From: Dyadobacter sp.
Lineage (GTDB): Bacteria; Bacteroidota; Bacteroidia; Cytophagales; Spirosomataceae
Direction: 5' to 3'
NCBI RefSeq assembly: GCF_017744695.1
Contig: NZ_JAGIAS010000010.1
Coordinates: 248,001 to 312,000 of the forward strand
Length of the DNA: 64,000 bases
Shown: positions 1 through 8,145 of the stretch, one piece after another
Numbering within the stretch: position 1 is the first letter of the stretch
Layout: the number at the start of each line of letters is the position of its first letter
The notes under the pieces: model-generated
The model's database searches: none
What the model saw: the letters and a program-made list of their open reading frames with translations, nothing else
What the model was told of the DNA's origin: nothing
Made by a program: the position numbers and the translations under genes

Positions 1-26
1 CATTTTCGGAAACAATCAGGAATATC

Positions 27-767
27 ATGTCAGACTCATTGAACCGCATGGTGATCACGCCAGAGCTTAACTACGACCAACTGACGATTGCCGAAGCAAC
101 GCTCATTCAGCAGCAATTGCGAACGCATTTGGATCTGAGGCCATTTCATAAAGAGATTAAAACCATTGCGGGCGCTGATATTTCCCTTGCGCTTTACAGT
201 GAAACCGTTTACGCCGGGCTGGTGGTGCTCAGCTACCCCGAACTGCGCCCTGTTTCCTGTTCGCTGGTAAAAAGCAGCACCATATTTCCCTATGTGCCCG
301 GTTACCTCGCATTCCGGGAAATTCCATCCATTCTGAAAGCCTATGAACAGCTTCCGGTGAAGCCCGATGTGGTCATGTTTGACGGGAACGGCATTCTGCA
401 CGCACGCCGCATGGGCATCGCTTCCCATTTCGGGGTACTTACCGGCGCCGTGACCATGGGTTGTGCCAAGAAGAAGCTCGCCGGAAAATACGACGAGCCG
501 GGCAATTTTAAAGGTGAGTACATGCCGGTAACCGACAAGGGCGAGGTGATCGGCTATGCGGTGAGGACGAAGGACAATGTAAAGCCCGTGTTTATTTCAC
601 CCGGCCATCAAATGAGTCTCGAGGACAGCCTCGCACTTGCGCTTAAATGCACGCTAAAGCATCGCCTACCCGAACCCACGCGCCACGCGCACGAGTACGT
701 GAACAGGTTCCGGATAGGCGCGCTCACCGAAGGTTATCACGAGGTAAACAGCTGGACGCTATTTTAG
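27..767 (+). CDS. nfi: Endonuclease V (deoxyinosine 3'-endonuclease)
   Basis: DNA repair nuclease that cuts one phosphodiester beyond a deaminated base such as hypoxanthine. The 246-residue length is normal for the family. The expected acidic metal site is visible: Asp51 in the IAGADISL strand, Glu98 in YVPGYLAFRE (the family's wedge motif PGYLAFRE), Asp119 in VVMFDGNGILHARRMG, and His194 in the ISPGHQMS segment. The first ATG is used; a second Met eight codons in is an alternative. The gene converges with the GH18 gene and their 3' ends overlap by 9 bp. No associated repair genes lie directly upstream within the window. Family assignment is secure; substrate preference is from family knowledge. 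Confidence 0.95.
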   Translation: MSDSLNRMVITPELNYDQLTIAEATLIQQQLRTHLDLRPFHKEIKTIAGADISLALYSETVYAGLVVLSYPELRPVSCSLVKSSTIFPYVPGYLAFREIPSILKAYEQLPVKPDVVMFDGNGILHARRMGIASHFGVLTGAVTMGCAKKKLAGKYDEPGNFKGEYMPVTDKGEVIGYAVRTKDNVKPVFISPGHQMSLEDSLALALKCTLKHRLPEPTRHAHEYVNRFRIGALTEGYHEVNSWTLF

Positions 768-1925
768 CGACTTGTCAATCTCGTTGAGCAAATATTTTTT
801 GGGATCGGAATCATATTCCCAGAACATCACTCCCGCCAGTTTGTTGGCCAGTACGTACTTGCATTTTTCCCTTACCGACTCCTCGTCGTCATAGCTCAGT
901 ACGTCGCCTGTTTCGGCATTCAGCAGGTAGGGCGCTTTCGCCACAGTGTCGCGGTATTCTTTGTAGCCTTTTTTGTTGATCAGGCTATCCTTGATATAGG
1001 AATACCCATCGATGTATTGTTGTTTGATCTGCTTCTGTCCCAATCCTTTTTCGAGTTTGGCGACGGTGAACATACGGCCGTAGAACGGAAGACCTACCAC
1101 GAGTTTTTCCATCGGGACACCGGCAGCGTGGAAGCCTTTTACTGCATTATCCACCGATTTCGCTGTTTTGTAAATCTTGGAAGGGTATAAACTGGCGTGG
1201 TGAACGGCGGTGTCGCCCTGGAACAGGTCGTAGGTCATCAGGTTCACATAATCCAGGTAACGCTGGGCTTTGCCCATTTCCGTCGCATTCAGGAATTCGA
1301 CCCAGCCCGCAACGGCGGTGGTGAGCAGTTTTTTCTTGCCTGTTTCTTCTTCCAGCAAATCCAGTTCATTGCGGATCGCGTGGAACATTTCGGTGTAGTT
1401 CTGTTTGTCTTCGGGACGGAAAACGTTGCCGTCTTCGCCGGGCAGGCCGGGATATTCCCAGTCGATATCCACACCGTCGAGATTGTATTTTTTGATGATA
1501 GCTACGCTGCTTTTTGCAAACACCTTACGCGAAGAATCGGTCAAAACGGCGTCGGAAAAATGCTCGCTCCAGGCCCATCCGCCGATCGAAATCAGGATTT
1601 TCAGCTCCGGGTTGTCGGCTTTGAGCAGGTTAAGCTGGCGGAAATTGGTCGTATCCGTTTTCTCATTGCTCAGGAACGCCTTGCCGTCTTTGATATCGAT
1701 GAATGCATAGTTGATATGCGTCAGCATTTTGGCTTCGATATTACCCGTGTTGAGCAAGCCATGGAAGCCGCCCACGTAGCCGATCACAACAGGCTTTTTG
1801 GTGGAATCGGCGCTGTCTTCGTCTTTCTTTTCCGATGAGCAGCCATTCAGGAAGAACAGGGGGGCAAACATCAGTACGATCAGCAATGCCGTACCAATGT
1901 TTTTTTGAGTAGGGATTAGGCGCAT
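759..1925 (-). CDS. Glycoside hydrolase family 18 (chitinase-like) lipoprotein
   Basis: Secreted chitinase-like hydrolase of 388 residues. The start at MRLIPTQ is preferred over an upstream Met because it directly precedes a lipoprotein signal peptide ending FFLNGC (lipid-modified Cys29). A GH18 TIM barrel follows: an opening VIGYVGGFHG strand, SIGGW near residue 115, and the catalytic DxxDxDxE motif as DGVDIDWE with the proton donor at about Glu157. Late barrel elements NLMTYD and PFYGRMF are present, as is the closing Trp in GVMFWEYDSD. It is probably anchored to the outer membrane and acts on chitin or a peptidoglycan-like GlcNAc polymer; the substrate is not readable from sequence. It lies downstream of ku and ligD-pol on the same strand, after a 52-nt gap. 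Confidence 0.92.
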   Translation of the reverse strand: MRLIPTQKNIGTALLIVLMFAPLFFLNGCSSEKKDEDSADSTKKPVVIGYVGGFHGLLNTGNIEAKMLTHINYAFIDIKDGKAFLSNEKTDTTNFRQLNLLKADNPELKILISIGGWAWSEHFSDAVLTDSSRKVFAKSSVAIIKKYNLDGVDIDWEYPGLPGEDGNVFRPEDKQNYTEMFHAIRNELDLLEEETGKKKLLTTAVAGWVEFLNATEMGKAQRYLDYVNLMTYDLFQGDTAVHHASLYPSKIYKTAKSVDNAVKGFHAAGVPMEKLVVGLPFYGRMFTVAKLEKGLGQKQIKQQYIDGYSYIKDSLINKKGYKEYRDTVAKAPYLLNAETGDVLSYDDEESVREKCKYVLANKLAGVMFWEYDSDPKKYLLNEIDKSLK

Positions 1926-1977
1926 GGTATTGGATTTGGTTTGAAGGGTTAAAATAAGCACACCTTCAAATCATCTC

Positions 1978-2877
1978 CTAATCCTGTGCCGGCACGGATA
2001 ATTTTTGCAATACTTTATGGAGATTGATGCCCTTGCCGAGCACTCCTTTGAATAGGTCGCCTTTTTGTTCGAGCCGGTCGAAGATGTTTTTGATGGTAAA
2101 ATCCTTCGGGCTCAATCCGTGCTGCACCTCGCTCCATTCCAGCGGCGCCGAAACCGTCGCGCCTGGCTTCGGGCGGGCGCTGTACGCACAGGCGAGCGTC
2201 TGCCCGATGCGGTTTTGCAGGTAATCGACGTAAATCTGGTTTTTCTTGCGTTTCGAGAGCGAGCGTTCGAGGGTCGTAAGGCCGGGCAGGTGCTCGGTAA
2301 CTAAATGGGCGAGCATTTCAGCAAAGTCGCGCGCCTGGTCGTAATCGTATTTCTTACCGAATGGAATGTAAACGTGCATTCCGCTGGCACCGGAGGTTTT
2401 GCAAAAGCCTTCTATCTGCATTTCATCGAGGATTTGCTTGATCGTCAGTGCGACGTCGATCACCTCGTCGAATGTATTTTTGTCCGACGGGTCGATGTCC
2501 ATCACCACGTAATCGGGATTATCGAGCTTATTAATGGTCGAGTTCCACGGATTCATTTCTATGCAGCCCAGATTGGCGATATACAGCAGGCTTTCGACAT
2601 CGTTGGCCACGTGATAATGTACCATTTTTCCAGTCGATTCGGCCAGTATTTCAACGGTTTTGATCCATTCGGGTGTGGAATCGCCGGCGTCTTTCTGGAA
2701 AAAGCCCTCATCTTTTATACCGTTAGGCTGTCGTCGTAATGAGAGCGGCCTGTTTTTCATATAAGGTAAAATATACGGCGCAATATTCCGGTAATAGTCG
2801 ATCAGCTCACCCTTGGTAATGCGCTCGTCGGGCCAGTAGATTTTCTCCGGGTGGGTGATCTCCGCTTTCTTTTTCAT
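1978..2877 (-). CDS. Stand-alone LigD-type polymerase domain (NHEJ)
   Basis: Archaeo-eukaryotic-primase-type polymerase that fills and extends ends during non-homologous end joining. The 299 residues cover only the PolDom part of LigD; ATP-ligase and 3'-phosphoesterase modules are absent. Catalytic acidic pair Asp127/Asp129 lies in VVMDIDPSD, the SGASGMHVY motif carries His168, and a third Asp sits in IYVDYLQN (about 218). The start codon overlaps the ku stop codon as ATGA, so the two are probably translationally coupled. A ligase partner must lie outside the window if the pathway is complete. Often annotated as LigD by homology, but this polypeptide cannot itself seal DNA. Confidence 0.92.
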   Translation of the reverse strand: MKKKAEITHPEKIYWPDERITKGELIDYYRNIAPYILPYMKNRPLSLRRQPNGIKDEGFFQKDAGDSTPEWIKTVEILAESTGKMVHYHVANDVESLLYIANLGCIEMNPWNSTINKLDNPDYVVMDIDPSDKNTFDEVIDVALTIKQILDEMQIEGFCKTSGASGMHVYIPFGKKYDYDQARDFAEMLAHLVTEHLPGLTTLERSLSKRKKNQIYVDYLQNRIGQTLACAYSARPKPGATVSAPLEWSEVQHGLSPKDFTIKNIFDRLEQKGDLFKGVLGKGINLHKVLQKLSVPAQD

Positions 2878-3647
2878 GATGCTTTCCTTTTAGGTGCGCT
2901 CAGGCTTTCTTTCAACTGGGCCATCAGATCGCGGCTTTTCGAATGTACGATCTTCATTTTGGTAGCGACCGGTTTCTTGCCTTTGGCTTTGGCCATAATC
3001 AGTTTGAGCAACTTCTCATTGTAGGTGTCCTTGTAACGCGTGATGTCGAACTCGGTCGTGAGCTGTTCGATGAGCTGTACGGCCATATTCATTTCGGCAG
3101 GTTTGATCTTCACATCTGGGATATTCAGCTCGTCGGTGTCACGGATTTCTTCGGCGAAGCGGATTTTGTTGAGGATCAGCAAATTATCCTGGGGTTTGAT
3201 GAGCACCAGGCTTTCGCGGTTGCGCAGGACGTACGTGCCCAGTCCGCATTTACCGGTTTTTTTCAGCGCGTCGCGGAGCAACGCGTAGGGTTTCGCGCCC
3301 GATTTTTCGGGTTGGAGGTAATAGGGGGTTTCATAGTAAATGCTATCGATCTCCTTTTCCTCTACGAACTCGGCGATTTCGATGATCTTGGATTTTTCGG
3401 GGCTAGCCTTTTCAAAATCCGATTCGTCCAGCACTACATAATTGTCTTCGACTTTATAGCCCCGGACGATGTTCTCCCATTTCACCTCGCGGCCCGTATT
3501 GGCGTTGACGCGCTGGAAATGGATATTCGCGTGGTCTTTTTTGTCGAGCATATCGAGATCGAGCTCGCTGGCCTGGACGGCGCTGAAAAGTTTGACGGGG
3601 ATATTCACCAGGCCGAACCCGATCGCCCCGGACCATATTGCTCTCAT
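2874..3647 (-). CDS. ku: Ku DNA end-binding protein (NHEJ)
   Basis: Homodimeric Ku ring that binds double-strand DNA ends and recruits LigD-type enzymes. The start is placed at MRAIWSGAIGFGLVNIPVKL, the classical bacterial Ku N terminus, giving 257 residues; the open frame extends 11 codons further upstream without Ku-like sequence. The central segment with YYLQPEKSGAKPYALLRDAL is typical of the beta-barrel core, and the C terminus is Lys-rich (KAKGKKPVATKMK), as in the DNA-binding extensions of bacterial Ku. First gene of a two-gene unit with the polymerase, overlapping by 4 nt (ATGA). Confidence 0.95.
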   Translation of the reverse strand: MRAIWSGAIGFGLVNIPVKLFSAVQASELDLDMLDKKDHANIHFQRVNANTGREVKWENIVRGYKVEDNYVVLDESDFEKASPEKSKIIEIAEFVEEKEIDSIYYETPYYLQPEKSGAKPYALLRDALKKTGKCGLGTYVLRNRESLVLIKPQDNLLILNKIRFAEEIRDTDELNIPDVKIKPAEMNMAVQLIEQLTTEFDITRYKDTYNEKLLKLIMAKAKGKKPVATKMKIVHSKSRDLMAQLKESLSAPKRKAS

Positions 3648-3728
3648 AATCTTTGTAGTTGAATAATGAAGCGTAAGCAAAATCCGTGCCTTCGCAGCAT
3701 CGAAACCATTTCTACACAGCAGTGGCGA

Positions 3729-3899
3729 GCTTCGGTGAAACTTCCAGTTTATAGCAAATTTGGATTAATATATTTGTTCGGCTCCATCGGAGCCTCCTTC
3801 TGTGCTTGCAATGTTGTGGTCGCATGTGTGGGGGGCTCCGATGGAGCCTGGTACTAGCGACCCGCAACGATTCTATAAACAGGTGGCCTCTCCGAAGCC
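3729..3899. repeat. REP-like cluster of nested inverted palindromes
   Basis: Two exact 15-nt palindromic units lie head to head: GGCTCCATCGGAGCC at 3780-3794 and its reverse complement at 3834-3848, separated by 39 nt. Each unit can itself fold (GGCTCC/GGAGCC arms with a 3-nt loop). Outside them is a second, degenerate inverted pair: GCTTCGG followed by GTTTATAG at about 3730-3756 on the left, mirrored by CTATAAACAGG and GGCCTCTCCGAAGCC at 3873-3899 on the right. The arrangement resembles REP/REPIN-type non-autonomous elements mobilised in trans by RAYT transposases; no such transposase is in the window. The element fills the gap upstream of ku and no convincing gene overlaps it. Confidence 0.6.
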
Positions 3900-4204
3900 G
3901 GGCAAGAGGTGTGTTGGGGAGATTTTAGATATACACGATCAAATTGATAACATTTCCTCAAAAACGGACAACCGGCGGGTTTTGAATGGGACTATTTCGA
4001 TAGTGGGTATAAATTTTTTGTAAAAATTCACAAAATGCTTGTAATCAACTGTTTGTATTTCTATATTCCTTGAAAGTTACTACGTAAGCCTCCCCAAATT
4101 ATCCTTATACGTTAGTTGTGCTCCCGGAATCTGGCATGTTTCTTTAATATGTGCTCCCCGAAAACAATTTCACAACAAGACTAACTCTTAATTCGGATAT
4201 AACT
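3900..4204. other. Non-coding stretch before the small gene pair
   Basis: AT-rich spacer between the REP-like cluster and the first of two small genes. Short open frames here have no recognisable features, and one of them runs through the palindromes. No clear promoter box or terminator is visible. Confidence 0.4.
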
Positions 4205-4417
4205 ATGGTAGCGACACTAGGTAACAACCCAGCGAAAAGTTTGAAACCCGGCGCAGTGCTTACCGTCACAGGTGCCAGATCTGAATCGGAAGCCCAGAGA
4301 GAAGTGGCTGATTTTCTACAATTGAGTAACCGGACCGACCTTGGCTATTTCCTTATTTCAAAGGATTATTTCCTGCTCTACCTGAAATCGGGAAATTCGA
4401 TTAGTGGAATTGCATAA
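4205..4417 (+). CDS. Small hypothetical protein (70 aa)
   Basis: Not recognised. An ATG at 4205 gives a 70-residue soluble protein beginning MVATLGNNPAKSL; a GTG at 4151 in the same frame would add 18 residues. The body alternates charged helix (SESEAQREVADFL) with hydrophobic strands (GYFLISKDYFLLYL), like a small alpha/beta fold. No signal peptide. It is followed 28 nt later by another small gene in the same direction, so the two may form a unit ending at the hairpin near 4673. Confidence 0.45.
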   Translation: MVATLGNNPAKSLKPGAVLTVTGARSESEAQREVADFLQLSNRTDLGYFLISKDYFLLYLKSGNSISGIA

Positions 4418-4445
4418 GCATTAACTTTTTTCATCAGAAAAGGAC

Positions 4446-4640
4446 ATGGTACAGAAAGGTACATTCAAATTGCTTGGGCAAAAGCTCATTAATATTATCA
4501 TTCACAGAGAAGACGTTTTGAAGATTACCCCCAATAAGAAAGGGCAGGGTTGCGTCATTTACCTTAAAAACAAGGTTCCCTACACGGTAAGTGAAAGCGA
4601 AAAGGAAGTGCAGAAGAAGCTCAATTGGGTTGCAGCATGA
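4446..4640 (+). CDS. Small FlbD-like hypothetical protein (64 aa)
   Basis: A 64-residue protein whose strand pattern (INIIIHREDVLKI, then CVIYLKNKVPYTVSESEKEVQKKL) recalls small FlbD-like proteins, in which a residue-location strand is followed by an ITL..GK..YxVxES..EV pattern and a terminal helix. This is pattern resemblance only; no flagellar genes are nearby and none are expected in this group. Same strand and close to the preceding small gene; an intrinsic terminator follows about 30 nt after the stop. Confidence 0.5.
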   Translation: MVQKGTFKLLGQKLINIIIHREDVLKITPNKKGQGCVIYLKNKVPYTVSESEKEVQKKLNWVAA

Positions 4641-4672
4641 TCTCCGGTCTGTTGCCATGAAAATAAAAGCAG

Positions 4673-4700
4673 GGCTCCGGCATATGTCGGGGCCTTTTTT
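4673..4700 (+). terminator. Intrinsic terminator after the small gene pair
   Basis: GGCTCCGG pairs with TCGGGGCC (including G-U pairs) around a short loop and is followed by six T residues. It sits downstream of the 64-aa gene. Confidence 0.6.
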
Positions 4701-4719
4701 GTGCAGCGGCTCAGCCGCC

Positions 4720-4790
4720 GACCGCCGACGATGGACCATAGACCATGCCACCCCATCACGCACCATGGTCCATCGTCGGCGGTCCATGGT
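4720..4790. repeat. 20-bp perfect inverted repeat built of GACCAT words
   Basis: GACCGCCGACGATGGACCAT at 4720-4739 is exactly reverse-complemented at 4765-4784, with 25 nt between. The arms and loop contain 7-nt periodic words (TGGACCA, TAGACCA, CCATGGT). It lies upstream of the efflux gene and can form a long hairpin without a T tract, so it is not a standard terminator. Confidence 0.7.
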
Positions 4791-4884
4791 CAAATTTCCT
4801 CCCGCTAAAATCCCCCCCGCGTCGAACCCTCCCGCGCCGTTCCGTGTTACCCAAACACCGAAATCTCCCACACCACAAAATTCC

Positions 4885-6114
4885 ATGTCCAAAAAGACTT
4901 ACTTTTTTCTGATCCTCATTCTGGGGAGCCTGACTGCGCTTGGCCCTTTTTCAATCGATATGTACCTGCCGGGGTTTCCGGCTATTGCGCGTGACCTGAA
5001 TACCACCGCTGCCAAAGTTTCGCAGACATTGTCGGGGTACTTCGTGGGAATATCGCTGGGGCAGCTGCTCTACGGGCCGCTACTCGATCGTTTCGGCCGG
5101 AAGAAGCCGCTGTTTATCGGTTTGGCAGTGTATATTCTGGCTTCGGCCGGGTGTGCCGTGGCTACGAGCGTCGAGCAACTCATCATTTTGCGCATTATTC
5201 AGGCCGTCGGTAGTTGCGCAGCAACTGTGGCTTCGGTGGCGATGGTGCGCGACCTTTTTCCTGTCAGCGAGAACGCCAAGGTGTTTTCGCTGTTGCTGCT
5301 GGTCGTGGGCTTTTCGCCGATGATCGCACCGACTGTGGGTGGCTATGTTACCGATGCATTTGGCTGGCATGCCGTGTTTATGATATTGACTGTCATGGGT
5401 GTTGCCATTTTTGCGGCCACCGCATTGTGGCTGCCCGACAGCTACAAGCCCGACAAAACGCTTTCGCTTAAACCTAGGCCGATCATTACGAACTTCCTGG
5501 AAGTGTTCCGGGAACCTCAGTTTTACACCTATTCTATCACCGGCGCCATCGCATTCGCGGGCCTGTTTGCCTATGTTTCGGGCTCACCGATCGTTTTTAT
5601 GGAGGTATTTCATGTGGATGGAAAGGTCTATGGCTGGATTTTTGCCTTTCTTTCGGTTGGTTTCATAGGTTCGGGGCAGATTAATACATTGATGCTGAGG
5701 CGATTTTCCAGCGAACAGATTATCAATGTAGCGTTGATCTGCCAGGCGGTCATTGGAATTACCTTCCTGGCTGCGGCATTAAGCGGTGCATTGACGCTCA
5801 CTTCCACACTCGTATTTTTGTTCCTTTTTCTCTGCTGTGTAGGCTACACGTATCCGAACGCCGCCGCGCTTTCGCTCGCGCCGTTCACGCGTAATGCGGG
5901 TAGCGCGTCGGCGCTCATGGGCGCGTTTCAAATGGGTGCCGGGACGTTGATTTCCATCGCTATCAGCCTGTTCGAAGAGCCTTCGATCGTTCCGATGGTG
6001 GCAGCGATGGCCGGTTCGGCTACACTGGCGCTGATTGTACTGGTGGTGGGCAGGCGCTTTATCACCAACAAAGTAGAAGTACAGCAGGGTGCGGATGCCG
6101 GCGTGATGCATTAA
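4885..6114 (+). CDS. MFS drug-resistance transporter, Bcr/CflA family
   Basis: Proton-coupled multidrug efflux pump of the inner membrane, 409 residues, 12 predicted membrane segments. Start chosen at MSKKTYFFLILILGSL because the next residues match the Bcr/CflA N terminus (GPFSIDMYLPGFPAIARDL). The open frame extends 98 codons upstream, but that part translates the inverted repeat and is Pro/Arg-rich noise. The MFS motif A loop is present as GQLLYGPLLDRFGRKKPL. The next gene starts 24 nt after its stop on the same strand. Substrate cannot be read; the family exports bicyclomycin, chloramphenicol and similar compounds. Confidence 0.92.
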   Translation: MSKKTYFFLILILGSLTALGPFSIDMYLPGFPAIARDLNTTAAKVSQTLSGYFVGISLGQLLYGPLLDRFGRKKPLFIGLAVYILASAGCAVATSVEQLIILRIIQAVGSCAATVASVAMVRDLFPVSENAKVFSLLLLVVGFSPMIAPTVGGYVTDAFGWHAVFMILTVMGVAIFAATALWLPDSYKPDKTLSLKPRPIITNFLEVFREPQFYTYSITGAIAFAGLFAYVSGSPIVFMEVFHVDGKVYGWIFAFLSVGFIGSGQINTLMLRRFSSEQIINVALICQAVIGITFLAAALSGALTLTSTLVFLFLFLCCVGYTYPNAAALSLAPFTRNAGSASALMGAFQMGAGTLISIAISLFEEPSIVPMVAAMAGSATLALIVLVVGRRFITNKVEVQQGADAGVMH

Positions 6115-6138
6115 GCGGCGGGTTTATTTAATTTGTGA

Positions 6139-8049
6139 ATGGATTACTTCAAGCGACTACTCGAATTACTTAAAATAGAAAGGGAGGAAGACAAGCAATC
6201 GTACCAGCGATTGATCGAACGGTCTTCCGTTTCCGAACGCCGAGCGAGCGGATTGGCCTGGTACCCGATTGCGATCCGGGGCCAGGAAATGAGCCGCGGC
6301 GATTACCTCACCGTTGAAGTGGAGCGTACCACGCACCAGGATTTGCCGCATCAGCTGCGGTTTGGAATGCCTGCCGTGCTGTTCAGCAACCACGAGCCTA
6401 AAAAAGACCGGGTTGAAGGCGTAATTTCCCATCAGGGGGGCAACCGGTTGAAAATCACACTGCGTACCGACGAGCTGCCCGAATGGTCGCGCGACGGCAA
6501 GCTGGGGATTGACCTCCTTTTTGACGATAATAGTTACGATGAAATGCAATCCGCATTGAAAACGGCGGATTCGCTCGCTTCGTCGGAGAAAGAGGGGCAT
6601 TTGATCAAGGTTCTGACAGGGGATAAGGCTCCTTCATTTGATAAAGACATTTACCCTGTTACCATTTCTAAGTTGAATCCGTCGCAGCAGCGCGCGGTGC
6701 AGAATATCCTTTCCGCGCAGGAGCTCGCGATCGTGCACGGGCCTCCCGGTACGGGTAAGACGACTACTTTGGTACAGGCTATCAAAGCATTGGTTAAAAA
6801 AGATAACAGGCCTGTCCTCGTAGTGGCGCCGAGTAATACCGCGGTGGATTTGCTAAGCGAGAAGCTGAGCGAAGAAGGTTTGAATGTGCTTCGCGTGGGA
6901 AACCCGGTACGTGTTTCGGAGCGGCTGTCGGGGCTGACTTTGGATAGCAAAATGTCGTCGCATGCGAGTGTGAAGGACATTAAGGCATTGAAAAAGCAGG
7001 CCAACGAATTCAAAAACATGGCGCATAAATACAAGCGCCATTTCGGCAAAGCCGAGCGCGACCAGCGGAAAGCATTGTTCGATGAAGCGCACCGAATTAT
7101 GAAGGATGTTGCGAATATGGAACAATACATCATTGATGATTTGCTCACCAAAACGCAGGTAGTGACGGCGACGCTCGTTGGTTCCAATCATTTCACGGTC
7201 CGGAATATGAAGTACCGGACCGTCGTGATCGACGAGGCTGGGCAGGCATTGGAACCGGCCTGCTGGATACCCATCCTGAAAGCGGAAAAAGTGGTTTTTG
7301 CCGGGGATCATTTGCAGTTACCTCCCACCATCAAGTCGGACGAGGCTGCAAAAGGCGGGCTAAGCACCACTTTGCTCGAAAAATGCGTGGCATTACACCC
7401 CGAATCCGTGGTGTTGCTGGAAGAACAGTACCGGATGAACGAGGCGATTATGGGTTATTCTTCCAAAGTATTTTATCATAATAAGCTGAAAGCGCATGAG
7501 TCGGTAGCGGGCCACGTGCTGTTTCCGGGCGAGGCGCCACTGGCATTTATCGACACCGCCGGGTGTGGCTTTGACGAAAAACTGGAAGGTACCAGCTCGA
7601 CGAACCCGGAAGAGGCCGCATTCCTGTTCAGGCATTTGTCGCAGCTGGCCGTGGAATTTGTGCAACGCAATGCCAACTTGGAGGATTTTCCCAGTATTGC
7701 CATTATTTCTCCCTACAAAGAGCAGATCAATATTCTCAAAGACCAGCTTGCGCACGCGGCGGATTTGACACCATTTCTCGACAAAATAGCCGTGAATACC
7801 ATTGACAGCTTCCAGGGGCAGGAGCGGGATGTGGTGTACATCAGCATGACCCGCAGCAATACCGAAGGGCAGATCGGCTTCCTCGCGGACATTCGGCGCA
7901 TGAACGTGGCTATGACCCGCGCACGTAAGAAACTCGTTGTGATTGGCGACAGCGCGACGCTTTCTGTATTGCCTTTTTATGAAAATTTCATCGCCTATGC
8001 CGAGGGTTTGAATGCCTACCAAAGTGCCTGGGAGTTTTCGGATTTGTAA
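6139..8049 (+). CDS. Superfamily 1 helicase, IGHMBP2/SMUBP-2-like
   Basis: ATP-dependent DNA/RNA helicase of 636 residues. Ordered SF1 motifs: Q-type NPSQQRAV, Walker A GPPGTGKTTT near residue 200, motif Ia VVAPSNTAVD, Walker B VVIDEAGQALEP, motif III GDHLQLPPT, motif IV EEQYRMN, motif V DSFQGQERDVVYISMTRSN and motif VI NVAMTRARKKLVVIGD. The N-terminal about 170 residues form the beta-barrel-type region seen in IGHMBP2-like enzymes. This bacterial subgroup is widespread in Bacteroidota but its cellular role is not well defined. It follows the efflux gene by 24 nt and may be co-transcribed. Confidence 0.93.
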   Translation: MDYFKRLLELLKIEREEDKQSYQRLIERSSVSERRASGLAWYPIAIRGQEMSRGDYLTVEVERTTHQDLPHQLRFGMPAVLFSNHEPKKDRVEGVISHQGGNRLKITLRTDELPEWSRDGKLGIDLLFDDNSYDEMQSALKTADSLASSEKEGHLIKVLTGDKAPSFDKDIYPVTISKLNPSQQRAVQNILSAQELAIVHGPPGTGKTTTLVQAIKALVKKDNRPVLVVAPSNTAVDLLSEKLSEEGLNVLRVGNPVRVSERLSGLTLDSKMSSHASVKDIKALKKQANEFKNMAHKYKRHFGKAERDQRKALFDEAHRIMKDVANMEQYIIDDLLTKTQVVTATLVGSNHFTVRNMKYRTVVIDEAGQALEPACWIPILKAEKVVFAGDHLQLPPTIKSDEAAKGGLSTTLLEKCVALHPESVVLLEEQYRMNEAIMGYSSKVFYHNKLKAHESVAGHVLFPGEAPLAFIDTAGCGFDEKLEGTSSTNPEEAAFLFRHLSQLAVEFVQRNANLEDFPSIAIISPYKEQINILKDQLAHAADLTPFLDKIAVNTIDSFQGQERDVVYISMTRSNTEGQIGFLADIRRMNVAMTRARKKLVVIGDSATLSVLPFYENFIAYAEGLNAYQSAWEFSDL

Positions 8050-8145
8050 CTATGTGATGAGCGGATTTTCTTTTCAAAGCAACCGGATTATCTTTAAAAG
8101 CATCTAGCTGAAACAAAGACATTCATCCGACTTGCTGAAAACCGT

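Noticed and set aside
2943..3662. A 239-codon frame antisense to ku
   Set aside because: Ku is unmistakable on the minus strand; the antisense frame has no family features.
3666..4023. Two short plus-strand frames downstream of the ku start
   Set aside because: They run through the REP-like palindromes and have no protein-like composition or start context.
4591..4884. N-terminal extension of the MFS transporter
   Set aside because: The added 98 residues translate a terminator and an inverted repeat; transporter homology begins at 4885.
4434..4892. A 152-codon minus-strand frame over the GACCAT inverted repeat
   Set aside because: It is created by the repeat and terminator sequence and overlaps the small plus-strand gene.
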